A stretch of 13,421 bases of DNA, taken from Natronohydrobacter sp. GTDB lineage: Bacteria > Pseudomonadota > Alphaproteobacteria > Rhodobacterales > Rhodobacteraceae. Positions 7,220 through 13,421 of the stretch are shown in pieces. Within the stretch, counting starts at the first letter, position 1. Every line of letters starts with the position of its first letter. The stretch is from assembly GCA_007123015.1 (NCBI GenBank), contig SKSL01000202.1, positions 1-13,421 on the forward strand. The letters run 5' to 3'. Under the pieces are notes generated by a model. It was not told where the DNA came from, searched no databases, and saw only the letters and a program-made list of their open reading frames with translations. A program made the translations under genes and the position numbers.

Positions 7220-7308
7220 TTTGCAGAATTTTGCGAAAACGCCTGCATAAATTTGCAAACCCCCGTGAGCCCGGCAGTTTAGCAAGATATGCAAGCTCGA
7301 TTTGCAAA
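7220..7308 (-). promoter_or_regulatory. Array of TTTGCAAA-like boxes upstream of prpE (ScfR/PccR/RamB-type operator)
   Basis: Two exact TTTGCAAA boxes (7252-7259 and 7301-7308) occur with near matches at 7220 (TTTGCAGA), 7230 (TTTGCGAA), 7242 (CCTGCATA) and 7288 (TATGCAAG). The first four are spaced 2, 4 and 2 bases apart, putting them on nearly the same helix face. From memory, PccR of Rhodobacter sphaeroides, a short-chain fatty acyl-CoA regulator, recognises paired TTTGCAAA boxes separated by four bases at propionyl-CoA pathway genes. The placement before prpE fits that role. The spacing here differs from the published pair, so which family member binds is open. The 7301 box begins only 7 bases before the maeB stop codon. 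Confidence 0.55.
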
Positions 7309-7314
7309 TTATCG

Positions 7315-9594
7315 CTACCCGTATTGGGCGACGGGTGTGCCGGCAAGGGCCGCCATGTTCAGAAGGCCGCGCGCTGTGATCGAGGGGGTCACGATATGCG
7401 CTGTGTTCCCCATGCCCATCAGGATCGGGCCGACTTCCAGAGCGTCGCCGCGAGTCTTCAGGATATTTCGGACCCCGCTGGCCGCATCCGTATTGGCGAA
7501 GATCAGCACATTGGCCGGGCCCTCGAACCGTGCATTGGGCAAGAGGCGGTCTCGCAAGCCCTGATCAAGCGCTGCATCGACATGCATCTCGCCTTCATAG
7601 TCGAAATCGACGCCGCGACTGTCCAGAAGCTGGAGCGCTGCACGCATATTGCGCCCTGACGGCGTGTCGAGATTGCCGAACTGGCTGTGCGAGCAGAGCG
7701 CAATCTTCGGTGCCAGACCGAAGCGGCGCACATGGCGCGCCGCGCTGATGGCGGTCTCGGCGATCTGTTCGGGGGTCGGGTTGGGATGGACCTGCGTATC
7801 GGCCACAAACAGATTGCCCTCTTGCTGGATCAGCAGCGACAGCGCGCCCACTGGGTGGCGACCCTCATGCCCGAGGATTTGCGTGACGTAATTCAAGTGC
7901 CACAGGAATTGCCCAAACGTGCCGCAGATCAGGCTGTCGGCATCCCCGCGATGCACCATGATCGCACCAATGGCCGTGGTGTTGGTGCGCATGATCGCGC
8001 GGGCCAGATCAGGCGTGACCCCGCGCCGCTGCATCAGCGCATGATAGCCCTGCCAGTATTCGCGATAGCGCGGGTCGTCCTGCGGGTTGACCAGTTCGAA
8101 ATCGCGCCCCGGTTTGATCGAAAGGCCTGCACGCTCAAGCCGCATCTCGACCACTTCGGGCCGTCCGATCAGAATCGGAACTTCAGTTGTTTCTTCCAGC
8201 ATCGCAGAGGCCGCGCGCAGCACGCGCTCATCTTCTCCCTCGGCAAAGACGATCCGGCGGGCAGCGACGCGGGCAGCTTCAAAAACCGGGCGCATGATCA
8301 TGGCCGAGCGGAAGACCGACGCATCGAGTTGGTCCTTGTAGGCGACCAGATCGGGCAGGGGTCGCTTCGCCACGCCCGAATCCATCGCCGCCTTGGCCAC
8401 AGCAGAGGCTACAACCCCCATCAAACGCGGGTCAAAGGGTTTCGGGATCAGATAATCGGGGCCGAAACTGAGCTGCTCACCCTTATAGGCGGCCGCCGCT
8501 TCGGCGCTGGTTGTGGCGCGGGCGAGCGCGGCGATACCTTCTACGCAGCCGATCTGCATGGCGTCGTTGATCTCGGTCGCGCCCACATCCAGCGCGCCGC
8601 GAAAGATGAAGGGAAAGCACAGGACATTGTTGACCTGATTGGGGAAATCCGACCGACCCGTCGCCATCAGCGCATCAGGGGCCACTTCGCGCACCTGATC
8701 GGGCAGGATTTCCGGTGTCGGATTGGCCAGCGCGAAGATGATCGGGCGCCCGGCCATGCGCGCAACCTGTTCAGGCTTCAGCACACCGGGGCCGGACAGC
8801 CCAAGAAACAGATCCGCCCCGTCAACCACATCATCCAGCGTGCGCTTGTCGGTCGCTTGCGCGAAAGCGGATTTCTGCGGGTTCATGTCGATCTCGCGGC
8901 CTTCATAGACCAGCCCATGCACATCGCACAGCCAGACATTTTCGCGCTTCACACCCAGTTTCAAGAGCATGTTAAGGCAGGCAATCCCCGCCGCCCCGCC
9001 CCCGGTGCTGACGATCTTGAGTTCCTCGAAAGTCTTGCCGACAACGCGCAGCGCGTTGGTGGCGGCAGCGCCCACGACAATCGCCGTGCCGTGCTGGTCA
9101 TCGTGAAAGACCGGGATGCCCATGCGCTCGCGGCAGAGTTTCTCGACAATGAAGCAATCAGGTGCCTTGATATCTTCCAGATTGATCGCGCCAAAAGTGG
9201 GCTCCAGCGCGCAGACAATATCGGCAAGCTTTTCAGGATCGGCTACGTTCAATTCAATATCGAAACAGTCGATATTTGCGAATTTCTTGAACAGAACCGC
9301 CTTGCCTTCCATCACGGGTTTCGAGGCCAGCGCCCCGATGTTGCCCAGCCCCAGAACTGCCGTCCCGTTGGTCACCACAGCCACCAGATTGCCGCGCGCT
9401 GTGTAGCGGGCCGCCTCGCTTGGATCGGCCTTGATCTCCAGACAGGCTTCGGCCACGCCGGGACTATAGGCCCGCGACAGGTCATAGCCATTGGCAAGCG
9501 GTTTCGTGGGGCGCACTTCCAGCTTACCGGGGCGCGGAAACTCATGATAGAGCAGGGCCGGATGACGGCTGTCCTCGGTGCTGGTCTCTGGCAT
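7315..9594 (-). CDS. maeB: NAD(P)-dependent malic enzyme with C-terminal phosphotransacetylase-like domain
   Basis: The enzyme oxidatively decarboxylates malate to pyruvate and CO2, feeding pyruvate and NADPH (or NADH) when cells grow on acids entering the TCA cycle. The 759-residue product is full length for the large MaeB class. The malic domain has the catalytic Tyr43 (SRAYSPGVAE), Lys98 (MEGKAVLFKK) and metal ligands in NLEDIKAPDCF (about 138-148) and HDDQHGTA (164-171). The dinucleotide fold begins STGGGAAGIA (196-205). From about residue 440 a phosphotransacetylase-like domain follows; in studied homologues it has no PTA activity and mediates oligomerisation and acetyl-CoA inhibition. 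Whether the cofactor is NADP or NAD is not decided by what I see; rhizobia have both kinds. The ATG at 9594 is chosen for the GAGGGGG ribosome-binding site at 9600-9606. It diverges from cdd and has its own candidate promoter. Confidence 0.94.
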   Translation of the reverse strand: MPETSTEDSRHPALLYHEFPRPGKLEVRPTKPLANGYDLSRAYSPGVAEACLEIKADPSEAARYTARGNLVAVVTNGTAVLGLGNIGALASKPVMEGKAVLFKKFANIDCFDIELNVADPEKLADIVCALEPTFGAINLEDIKAPDCFIVEKLCRERMGIPVFHDDQHGTAIVVGAAATNALRVVGKTFEELKIVSTGGGAAGIACLNMLLKLGVKRENVWLCDVHGLVYEGREIDMNPQKSAFAQATDKRTLDDVVDGADLFLGLSGPGVLKPEQVARMAGRPIIFALANPTPEILPDQVREVAPDALMATGRSDFPNQVNNVLCFPFIFRGALDVGATEINDAMQIGCVEGIAALARATTSAEAAAAYKGEQLSFGPDYLIPKPFDPRLMGVVASAVAKAAMDSGVAKRPLPDLVAYKDQLDASVFRSAMIMRPVFEAARVAARRIVFAEGEDERVLRAASAMLEETTEVPILIGRPEVVEMRLERAGLSIKPGRDFELVNPQDDPRYREYWQGYHALMQRRGVTPDLARAIMRTNTTAIGAIMVHRGDADSLICGTFGQFLWHLNYVTQILGHEGRHPVGALSLLIQQEGNLFVADTQVHPNPTPEQIAETAISAARHVRRFGLAPKIALCSHSQFGNLDTPSGRNMRAALQLLDSRGVDFDYEGEMHVDAALDQGLRDRLLPNARFEGPANVLIFANTDAASGVRNILKTRGDALEVGPILMGMGNTAHIVTPSITARGLLNMAALAGTPVAQYG

Positions 9595-9612
9595 GGCGTC
9601 CCCCTCGCGCGG

Positions 9613-9642
9613 ATTTAGTTTAACATTAAACAACACTGTCAA
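9613..9642 (-). promoter_or_regulatory. Candidate sigma-70 promoter of maeB
   Basis: On the minus strand a perfect TTGACA (-35, 9637-9642) is followed after 18 bases by CTAAAT (-10, 9613-9618), placing the start of transcription near 9606. That leaves a leader of only about 12 bases, just long enough to include the ribosome-binding site. The -35 box is strong and the -10 box only fair; the tight leader is a reason for caution. Confidence 0.5.
9618..9631. promoter_or_regulatory. Perfect 14-bp inverted repeat in the maeB promoter spacer (candidate operator)
   Basis: GTTTAACATTAAAC is an exact dyad (GTTTAA / TTAAAC around CA). It fills most of the spacer between the candidate -35 and -10 boxes of maeB, where a bound protein would block polymerase. 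It is AT-rich in an otherwise GC-rich region. The regulator is unknown; the short symmetric form would suit a small dimeric repressor. Confidence 0.45.
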
Positions 9643-9703
9643 TCGCAGCATTGACTGGCTTTTGCAAGTCTCCCCACGCGAGTGTTAGCGCAAAGCGCGG
9701 TGC

Positions 9704-9733
9704 TTGCAAAGCGCGCGCGCTCGGGGATATCGT
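9704..9733 (+). promoter_or_regulatory. Candidate promoter of the cdd-deoB-add-upp operon
   Basis: TTGCAA (9704-9709) and TATCGT (9728-9733) are 18 bases apart, each matching the sigma-70 consensus at four of six positions, and lie 23 bases before the cdd ATG. This is the best plus-strand pair I found in the divergent region, but it is weak. Confidence 0.3.
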
Positions 9734-9755
9734 AACGAAAAGATCGGAGCGCTCC

Positions 9756-10160
9756 ATGTCCCTCTGCGACACCCTCTACGACGCCGCCTGCGCGGTGCGC
9801 GAAAACGCCTATGTGCCTTATTCCCGTTTTCAGGTCGGCGCAGCATTGCGGGCCGCGTCGGGCAAGATCTATGTTGGCTGCAATGTCGAGAATGTTGCCT
9901 ATCCGGAAGGCACCTGCGCCGAAGCGGGCGCGATTGCCGCGATGGTCGCTGCGGGCGAGACTGTGATCACTGAAATGCTGGTCGTGGCGGACAGCCCGAC
10001 CCCGGTCCCGCCCTGCGGCGGCTGTCGCCAGAAGATCGCGGAATTCGCAGCCGCTGATGTGCAGGTCACGCTGGCAGGGCTGAACGGCGCGCGGCAGGTG
10101 ATGCGGGTAGAAGACTTGCTGCCCGGCGCATTCGGCGCTGGCCATATGGACAGGGCATGA
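9756..10160 (+). CDS. cdd: Cytidine deaminase (homotetrameric type)
   Basis: Cdd hydrolytically deaminates cytidine and deoxycytidine to uridine and deoxyuridine in pyrimidine salvage. The 134-residue product has the length of the small tetrameric class. It shows substrate-binding VPYSRFQVGAAL (20-31) and CNVENVAYPEGTCAEAGAI (42-60), with zinc ligand Cys54 and catalytic Glu56, and PCGGCRQ (86-92) with zinc ligands Cys87 and Cys90. All three zinc ligands are cysteines, as expected for this class. The ATG at 9756 has GGAG six bases upstream; the frame is open back to 9651 but upstream residues are not family-like. The ribosome-binding site lies inside a perfect palindrome, GGAGCGCTCC (9746-9755). 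It is the first gene of the salvage operon and overlaps deoB by four bases. Confidence 0.95.
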   Translation: MSLCDTLYDAACAVRENAYVPYSRFQVGAALRAASGKIYVGCNVENVAYPEGTCAEAGAIAAMVAAGETVITEMLVVADSPTPVPPCGGCRQKIAEFAAADVQVTLAGLNGARQVMRVEDLLPGAFGAGHMDRA

Positions 10161-11362
10161 TGGCGCGCGCGTTTCTGGTGGTGCTCGATTCGGTAGGCTG
10201 CGGTGGCGCGCCGGATGCCGCCGAATTCGGCGATCTGGGCGCGAACACGCTGGCGCATATCGCGCAGGCCTGTGCCGCCGGGCAGGCAGATAAGGGGCGC
10301 AGCGGCCCGTTGCGCCTGCCGGTTCTGGACGGGCTGGGGCTGGGGGCGGCGATCCGGCTGGCCTCGGGTGCCGCGACGCCGGGGCTATCGGCTGTACCGA
10401 CCGGGCTTTGGGGGGCGGCAACGGAAGTATCGCGCGGCAAGGACACACCGTCGGGGCATTGGGAGCTGGCGGGCGTGCCTGTGCCATGGGACTGGACCAC
10501 TTTCCCGCGCAATGTTCCCGCGTTCCCGGATGATCTTGTCTCAGAGGTCTGCAGACTGGCCGGCACAGACGGGATTCTGGGCAATTGCCACGCAGCGGGT
10601 ATTCCCATCGTCACGGATCTGGGGGCCGAACATCTGCGCACAGGCTGGCCGATTTGCTACACCTCTGTGGATAGCGTCTTCCAGATCGCGGCGCATGAAG
10701 ACGCTTTCGGGCTTGAGCGCCTGTACCACCTTTGCGCGTCGCTTGCGCCAATTCTGCACGCGATGCGCGTGGGCCGGGTGATCGCGCGACCGTTTGTCGG
10801 GTCCGAAGAAGCCGGGTTTCAACGGAGCGGAAACCGGCGCGACTTTGCCATGCGTCCCCCTGCACCCACTTTGCTGGATTGGGTACAAACTGCAGGCGGG
10901 TGCGTGCATGCTGTGGGCAAGGTTGGCGATATCTTCTCGGGGCAAGGCATTGATCAGGTGTATAAGGGCAAAGATGATATTGCTCTTTTCGACCATTTCT
11001 TGCGCCTTATTGGCGAGTCAGAGGAAGATTCCTTGACCTTTTGCAATTTTGTTGAGTTTGACACGCTTTATGGCCACACCCGCGATGTCGCAGGCTATGC
11101 CCTTGCGCTGGAGCGTTTTGACACTGTGGCAGGGCAAGCACTGGGGAAACTGCGAGAAGGCGATATGCTGGTGATCACGGCTGATCATGGCAATGATCCG
11201 ACAGCGCCAGGTACGGATCATACGCGCGAGCGGGTGCCGGTTCTGGTCGCGGGTTGCGGTTCGGGGCAGATTGGTCTCTGTGGCTTTGCCGATGTCGCGG
11301 CAAGCATCGCGGCACATCTGGGCGTGCCCATGCAAGGGCCGGGGCGGAGTTTCCTGCCATGA
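10157..11362 (+). CDS. deoB: Phosphopentomutase
   Basis: DeoB interconverts ribose-1-phosphate and ribose-5-phosphate (and the deoxy forms), linking nucleoside phosphorolysis to the pentose phosphate pathway. The 401-residue product has the alkaline-phosphatase-fold core with an inserted cap domain. Metal ligands are Asp11, Asp302, His307, Asp343, His344 and His355; the spacing of the last five matches exactly that of the Bacillus cereus enzyme (286, 291, 327, 328, 339). The phosphorylated Thr is Thr97 in GKDTPSGHWE. Other hallmarks are GNCHAAG (142-148), YTSVDSVFQIAAHE and TADHGNDPTAPGTDHTRE. The start can be the ATG at 10157 (ATGA overlap with the cdd stop) or the next codon, ATG at 10160. 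Its stop overlaps the add start in the same way. No thymidine or uridine phosphorylase gene lies beside it, which is unusual for this pathway. Confidence 0.96.
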   Translation: MMARAFLVVLDSVGCGGAPDAAEFGDLGANTLAHIAQACAAGQADKGRSGPLRLPVLDGLGLGAAIRLASGAATPGLSAVPTGLWGAATEVSRGKDTPSGHWELAGVPVPWDWTTFPRNVPAFPDDLVSEVCRLAGTDGILGNCHAAGIPIVTDLGAEHLRTGWPICYTSVDSVFQIAAHEDAFGLERLYHLCASLAPILHAMRVGRVIARPFVGSEEAGFQRSGNRRDFAMRPPAPTLLDWVQTAGGCVHAVGKVGDIFSGQGIDQVYKGKDDIALFDHFLRLIGESEEDSLTFCNFVEFDTLYGHTRDVAGYALALERFDTVAGQALGKLREGDMLVITADHGNDPTAPGTDHTRERVPVLVAGCGSGQIGLCGFADVAASIAAHLGVPMQGPGRSFLP

Positions 11363-12333
11363 TGCCGAAGCTTGAATTGCATCTGCACCTGGAAGGGGCC
11401 GCGCCCCCGGCTTTCATCCGTGCGCAGGCGCAGCGCAAATCTGTCGATCTGTCGGGGATTTTCGATGCGCAGGGAAATTACAGCTTTCGCGGTTTCCCTG
11501 AATTCCTTCGCATTTATGAAGCGGCCTGCACTGTCCTGACCAGCCCGCAGGATTTCCATGATCTGACCCTGGCTGTGCTCGAACACTCTGCCGCCGAGGG
11601 TGTGATCTATTCCGAAGTCTTTCTGTCGCCCGATTTCTGCGGCGGTGGGGATCTGAGCGCATGGCGCGACTATCTGGCAGCGATCGAGGCCGCGGCGCAG
11701 AGCGCAGAGGCGCAAATGGGCATTGTTTTGCGCGGTTGTGTAACCTGTATCCGCCATTTCGGGCCGGACCAATCGCGCAAGATTGCGCGATGTGCGCAGG
11801 AAACCGCGGGCAGCTTCATCACGGGCTTCGGCCTTGCCGGGGACGAAACTGTGTTGCACTCCAAGGATTTCGCCTATGCTTTCGATGCGGCCAGAGAAGC
11901 GGGGCTTGGCCTGACCGCCCATGCCGGGGAATGGGGTGGTCCGGCCTCGGTGCGGGAAACGTTGCGCGATTTGCGGGTCAGCAGGATCGGGCATGGTGTG
12001 CGCGCTGTCGAAGACCCGCGCCTGATCGACGAACTGGCAGAGGCGGGCGCAGTGCTGGAAGTCTGCCCTGGGTCGAATATTGCACTGGGCCTTTATCCGC
12101 GCCTGAAGGATCACCCGATTGACCGCTTGCGGCGGGCAGGGGTCAAGGTCACTGTCTCGACCGATGACCCACCTTTCTTTCACACGACCCTGCGCCGCGA
12201 ATATGACGCTTTGGCCGAAACATTCGGCTGGGACACCCCCGATTTCGATCAGATCACCCGCAACGCCCTTGACGCGGCCTTCTGCGACGCGGAAACGCGC
12301 GCAAGGATCGCAGCCCGACTGGAGGCCCCATGA
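11359..12333 (+). CDS. add: Adenosine deaminase
   Basis: Add deaminates adenosine and deoxyadenosine to inosine and deoxyinosine in purine salvage. The 324-residue product has all zinc and catalytic residues of the family: His8 and His10 in ELHLHLEG, His188 with Glu191 in TAHAGEWGG, His212 in RIGHG, and Asp269-Asp270 in VSTDDPPFFHTTL. The last motif resembles adenosine deaminases (NTDDPLIFKSTL in mammals) more than adenine deaminases (NSDDPAYF), which supports the substrate call, though related deaminases with other substrates exist. The start is the ATG at 11359, overlapping the deoB stop by four bases; ATG at 11362 is the alternative. The open frame runs upstream to 11254 but that part lies inside deoB. 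Its stop overlaps upp, again by ATGA. Confidence 0.92.
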   Translation: MMPKLELHLHLEGAAPPAFIRAQAQRKSVDLSGIFDAQGNYSFRGFPEFLRIYEAACTVLTSPQDFHDLTLAVLEHSAAEGVIYSEVFLSPDFCGGGDLSAWRDYLAAIEAAAQSAEAQMGIVLRGCVTCIRHFGPDQSRKIARCAQETAGSFITGFGLAGDETVLHSKDFAYAFDAAREAGLGLTAHAGEWGGPASVRETLRDLRVSRIGHGVRAVEDPRLIDELAEAGAVLEVCPGSNIALGLYPRLKDHPIDRLRRAGVKVTVSTDDPPFFHTTLRREYDALAETFGWDTPDFDQITRNALDAAFCDAETRARIAARLEAP

Positions 12334-12965
12334 CCCATCCCAAGCTTACCATCGTCGATCACCCTTTGGTGCAGCACAAGCTGTCCCTGATGCGGGATGC
12401 ACGCACACCGGGGCCAGATTTCCGCCGCCTGCTGCGTGAAATCAGTCTGCTTCTGACCTACGAGGCCGCGCGCGATCTGCCGCTTCGGACTGAGACCATC
12501 ACCACACCGCTTGTCGAGATGCAGGCGCCCGTTCTGGACGGGGCCGATCCCGTGGTCGTGTCGATCCTGCGCGCGGGCAATGGGCTGCTCGAAGGGGTAC
12601 TCGATGTAATCCCGACCGCGAAAGTGGGGTTCGTGGGGCTTTATCGGGATGAAGAAACGCTCAAGCCAGTACAATATTACTGCAAGCTGCCGCCCGAGGT
12701 GTCGGGGCGGTTGGTGATTGCTGTCGATCCGATGCTCGCCACCGGCAATTCTTCGGCCGCGGCTGTGGCGCTGCTGAAAGAGTCGGGGGCGACAGATATC
12801 ACATTGATCTGCCTGCTTGCCGCGCCGGAAGGGGTGGCCTGCATGGCACGCGAACATCCCGATGTGCGGATCGTGACGGCCTCGCTCGACAGTCACCTGA
12901 ATGAAAAAGGATATATCGTGCCGGGACTAGGGGATGCGGGCGATCGCATCTTTGGCACACAATAG
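12330..12965 (+). CDS. upp: Uracil phosphoribosyltransferase
   Basis: Upp converts uracil and PRPP to UMP, closing the pyrimidine salvage route. The 211-residue product is of normal length. It has the N-terminal DHPLVQHKLSLMRD (10-23), SILRAGNGLLEGVLDVIP (78-95), the PRPP loop VDPMLATGNS (132-141) and the uracil-binding C-terminus NEKGYIVPGLGDAGDRIFGT (191-210). The PRPP loop ends in Asn-Ser where many homologues have Gly-Ser, a modest change outside the core Asp-Pro-x-x-Ala-Thr-Gly. GGAGG at 12321-12325 precedes the ATG by four bases, and the ATG overlaps the add stop (ATGA). It is the last gene of the operon; only a weak hairpin without a T-run follows. Confidence 0.96.
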   Translation: MTHPKLTIVDHPLVQHKLSLMRDARTPGPDFRRLLREISLLLTYEAARDLPLRTETITTPLVEMQAPVLDGADPVVVSILRAGNGLLEGVLDVIPTAKVGFVGLYRDEETLKPVQYYCKLPPEVSGRLVIAVDPMLATGNSSAAAVALLKESGATDITLICLLAAPEGVACMAREHPDVRIVTASLDSHLNEKGYIVPGLGDAGDRIFGTQ

Positions 12966-13044
12966 AGTAGGCCGCATTGCCGAATCGGGTTTACAAGCCC
13001 TTGTCGCAGCGCCATGCTTCACAAGCTGCTTTCAGGGGGTTGAT

Positions 13045-13421
13045 ATGAAGAATTTGGCGTTTGCGCTATCAATTTTGTTGTGCACGGTGTCCGCGGGTCA
13101 CGCTCAATCAAGCAATGGTCCGGCAGAATTGCCTCCGGCGGAATTCGAGGGGCGTGAATTTACCGATAGTCAGGGCTGTGTGTTCCTGCGCTCTACTTTC
13201 GCGGGCCAAGTGACATGGATCCCCCGCTTCGGCCCGGATCGCATGCCAGTTTGCGGACAAGCTCCGACAGAATTCGCAGCGTCCGCCCTGGATGCAGACG
13301 TAACGCCAGTGGATGCGCCAGTCGCAGAAGCCGCGCCAGAGCCTGCGCCCGCCCCTGTTGCGGCTGCCCCGGTTGCATCTGCAGCGGCTGCAGCCCCGCC
13401 GCGCCCTGCGGCCCAACCGCA
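13045..13421 (+). CDS. Secreted Ala/Pro-rich protein, probably SPOR-domain type (partial, 3' end off the right edge)
   Basis: The 125 visible codons begin MKNLAFALSILLCTVSAGHA, a signal peptide with likely cleavage after Ala20 (GHA before Gln21). Cys13 does not sit in a proper lipobox, so a lipoprotein is unlikely. A short domain follows (about 33-72) with two cysteines, Cys45 in DSQGCVFLR and Cys70 in RMPVCGQ, probably a disulfide in the periplasm. From about residue 84 the chain becomes an Ala/Pro-rich linker, up to the window edge. I recall the GC(V/A)F(I/L)R ... WVPR ... VCG module at the front of Rhodobacteraceae proteins that end in a peptidoglycan-binding SPOR domain, but that domain would lie beyond the edge, so this is inference. 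AGGGGG lies five bases before the ATG. It is separated from upp by 79 bases and is probably transcribed separately. Confidence 0.75.
   Translation, partial: MKNLAFALSILLCTVSAGHAQSSNGPAELPPAEFEGREFTDSQGCVFLRSTFAGQVTWIPRFGPDRMPVCGQAPTEFAASALDADVTPVDAPVAEAAPEPAPAPVAAAPVASAAAAAPPRPAAQP

Noticed and set aside
7687..9618. A 643-codon open frame on the plus strand opposite maeB
   Set aside because: It is antisense to a full-length malic enzyme with all catalytic motifs. The translation has no recognisable domain and is rich in Arg, His and Gln, as expected from an antisense frame of a GC-rich gene.
9660..9710. TTTGCAAG (9661) and CTTGCAAA (9703) as further ScfR-type boxes
   Set aside because: Both are single imperfect matches about 40 bases apart without the paired spacing seen upstream of prpE; one overlaps the candidate cdd -35 box. 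Chance is sufficient.
12987..13000. Possible terminator after upp (GGGTT, loop, AGCCC)
   Set aside because: Only five base pairs including a G-T wobble, and it is followed by TTGTCGC instead of a T-run.

Overview
The window reads as a chromosomal segment of a GC-rich alphaproteobacterium, most likely a member of the Rhodobacteraceae. The protein sequences fit that family throughout, as do three arrangements: the etfBA / PduO-type adenosyltransferase / HIG1-like small protein block, the compact cdd-deoB-add-upp operon, and a secreted protein of the type that carries a SPOR domain in this family. I see no transposase, integrase, phage gene, CRISPR array, tRNA or rRNA. Coding density is high, and no gene-free stretch reaches 300 bases.

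The left two thirds (1-9594) lie entirely on the minus strand. Read in transcription order from right to left they are: maeB (malic enzyme with a PTA-like tail), prpE (propionyl-CoA synthetase), an Hpt phosphotransfer protein, an NtrC-type response regulator with a decayed ATPase domain, a short-chain dehydrogenase/reductase, a 68-residue two-helix membrane protein, a PduO-type cobalamin adenosyltransferase, etfB and etfA. EtfA runs off the left edge. Much of this set can be read as one metabolic theme. PrpE makes propionyl-CoA; the adenosyltransferase makes the adenosylcobalamin that methylmalonyl-CoA mutase needs; ETF takes electrons from acyl-CoA dehydrogenases; malic enzyme drains C4 acids to pyruvate. 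That link is an inference from gene content. It is supported by an array of TTTGCAAA-like boxes in the prpE upstream region, which resemble the sites of short-chain fatty acyl-CoA regulators (PccR/RamB class).

The right third (9756-12965) is a plus-strand nucleoside and base salvage operon, cdd-deoB-add-upp. Every junction is a 4-base ATGA overlap. The nucleoside phosphorylase that would connect Cdd to DeoB and Upp is absent from the operon. maeB and cdd diverge from a 161-base region with a good candidate maeB promoter, in which a perfect inverted repeat fills the -35/-10 spacer. The window ends inside a secreted, Ala/Pro-rich protein (13045 onwards).

The most unusual item is the Hpt plus response regulator pair (3357-5080). 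It is laid out like the LuxU/LuxO pair of vibrios, but the regulator lacks the GAFTGA loop, the Walker B acidic residues and other ATPase residues, so it cannot be a conventional sigma-54 activator. No sensor kinase is encoded nearby. I found no convincing wholly new multi-gene system; the remaining genes belong to known families.
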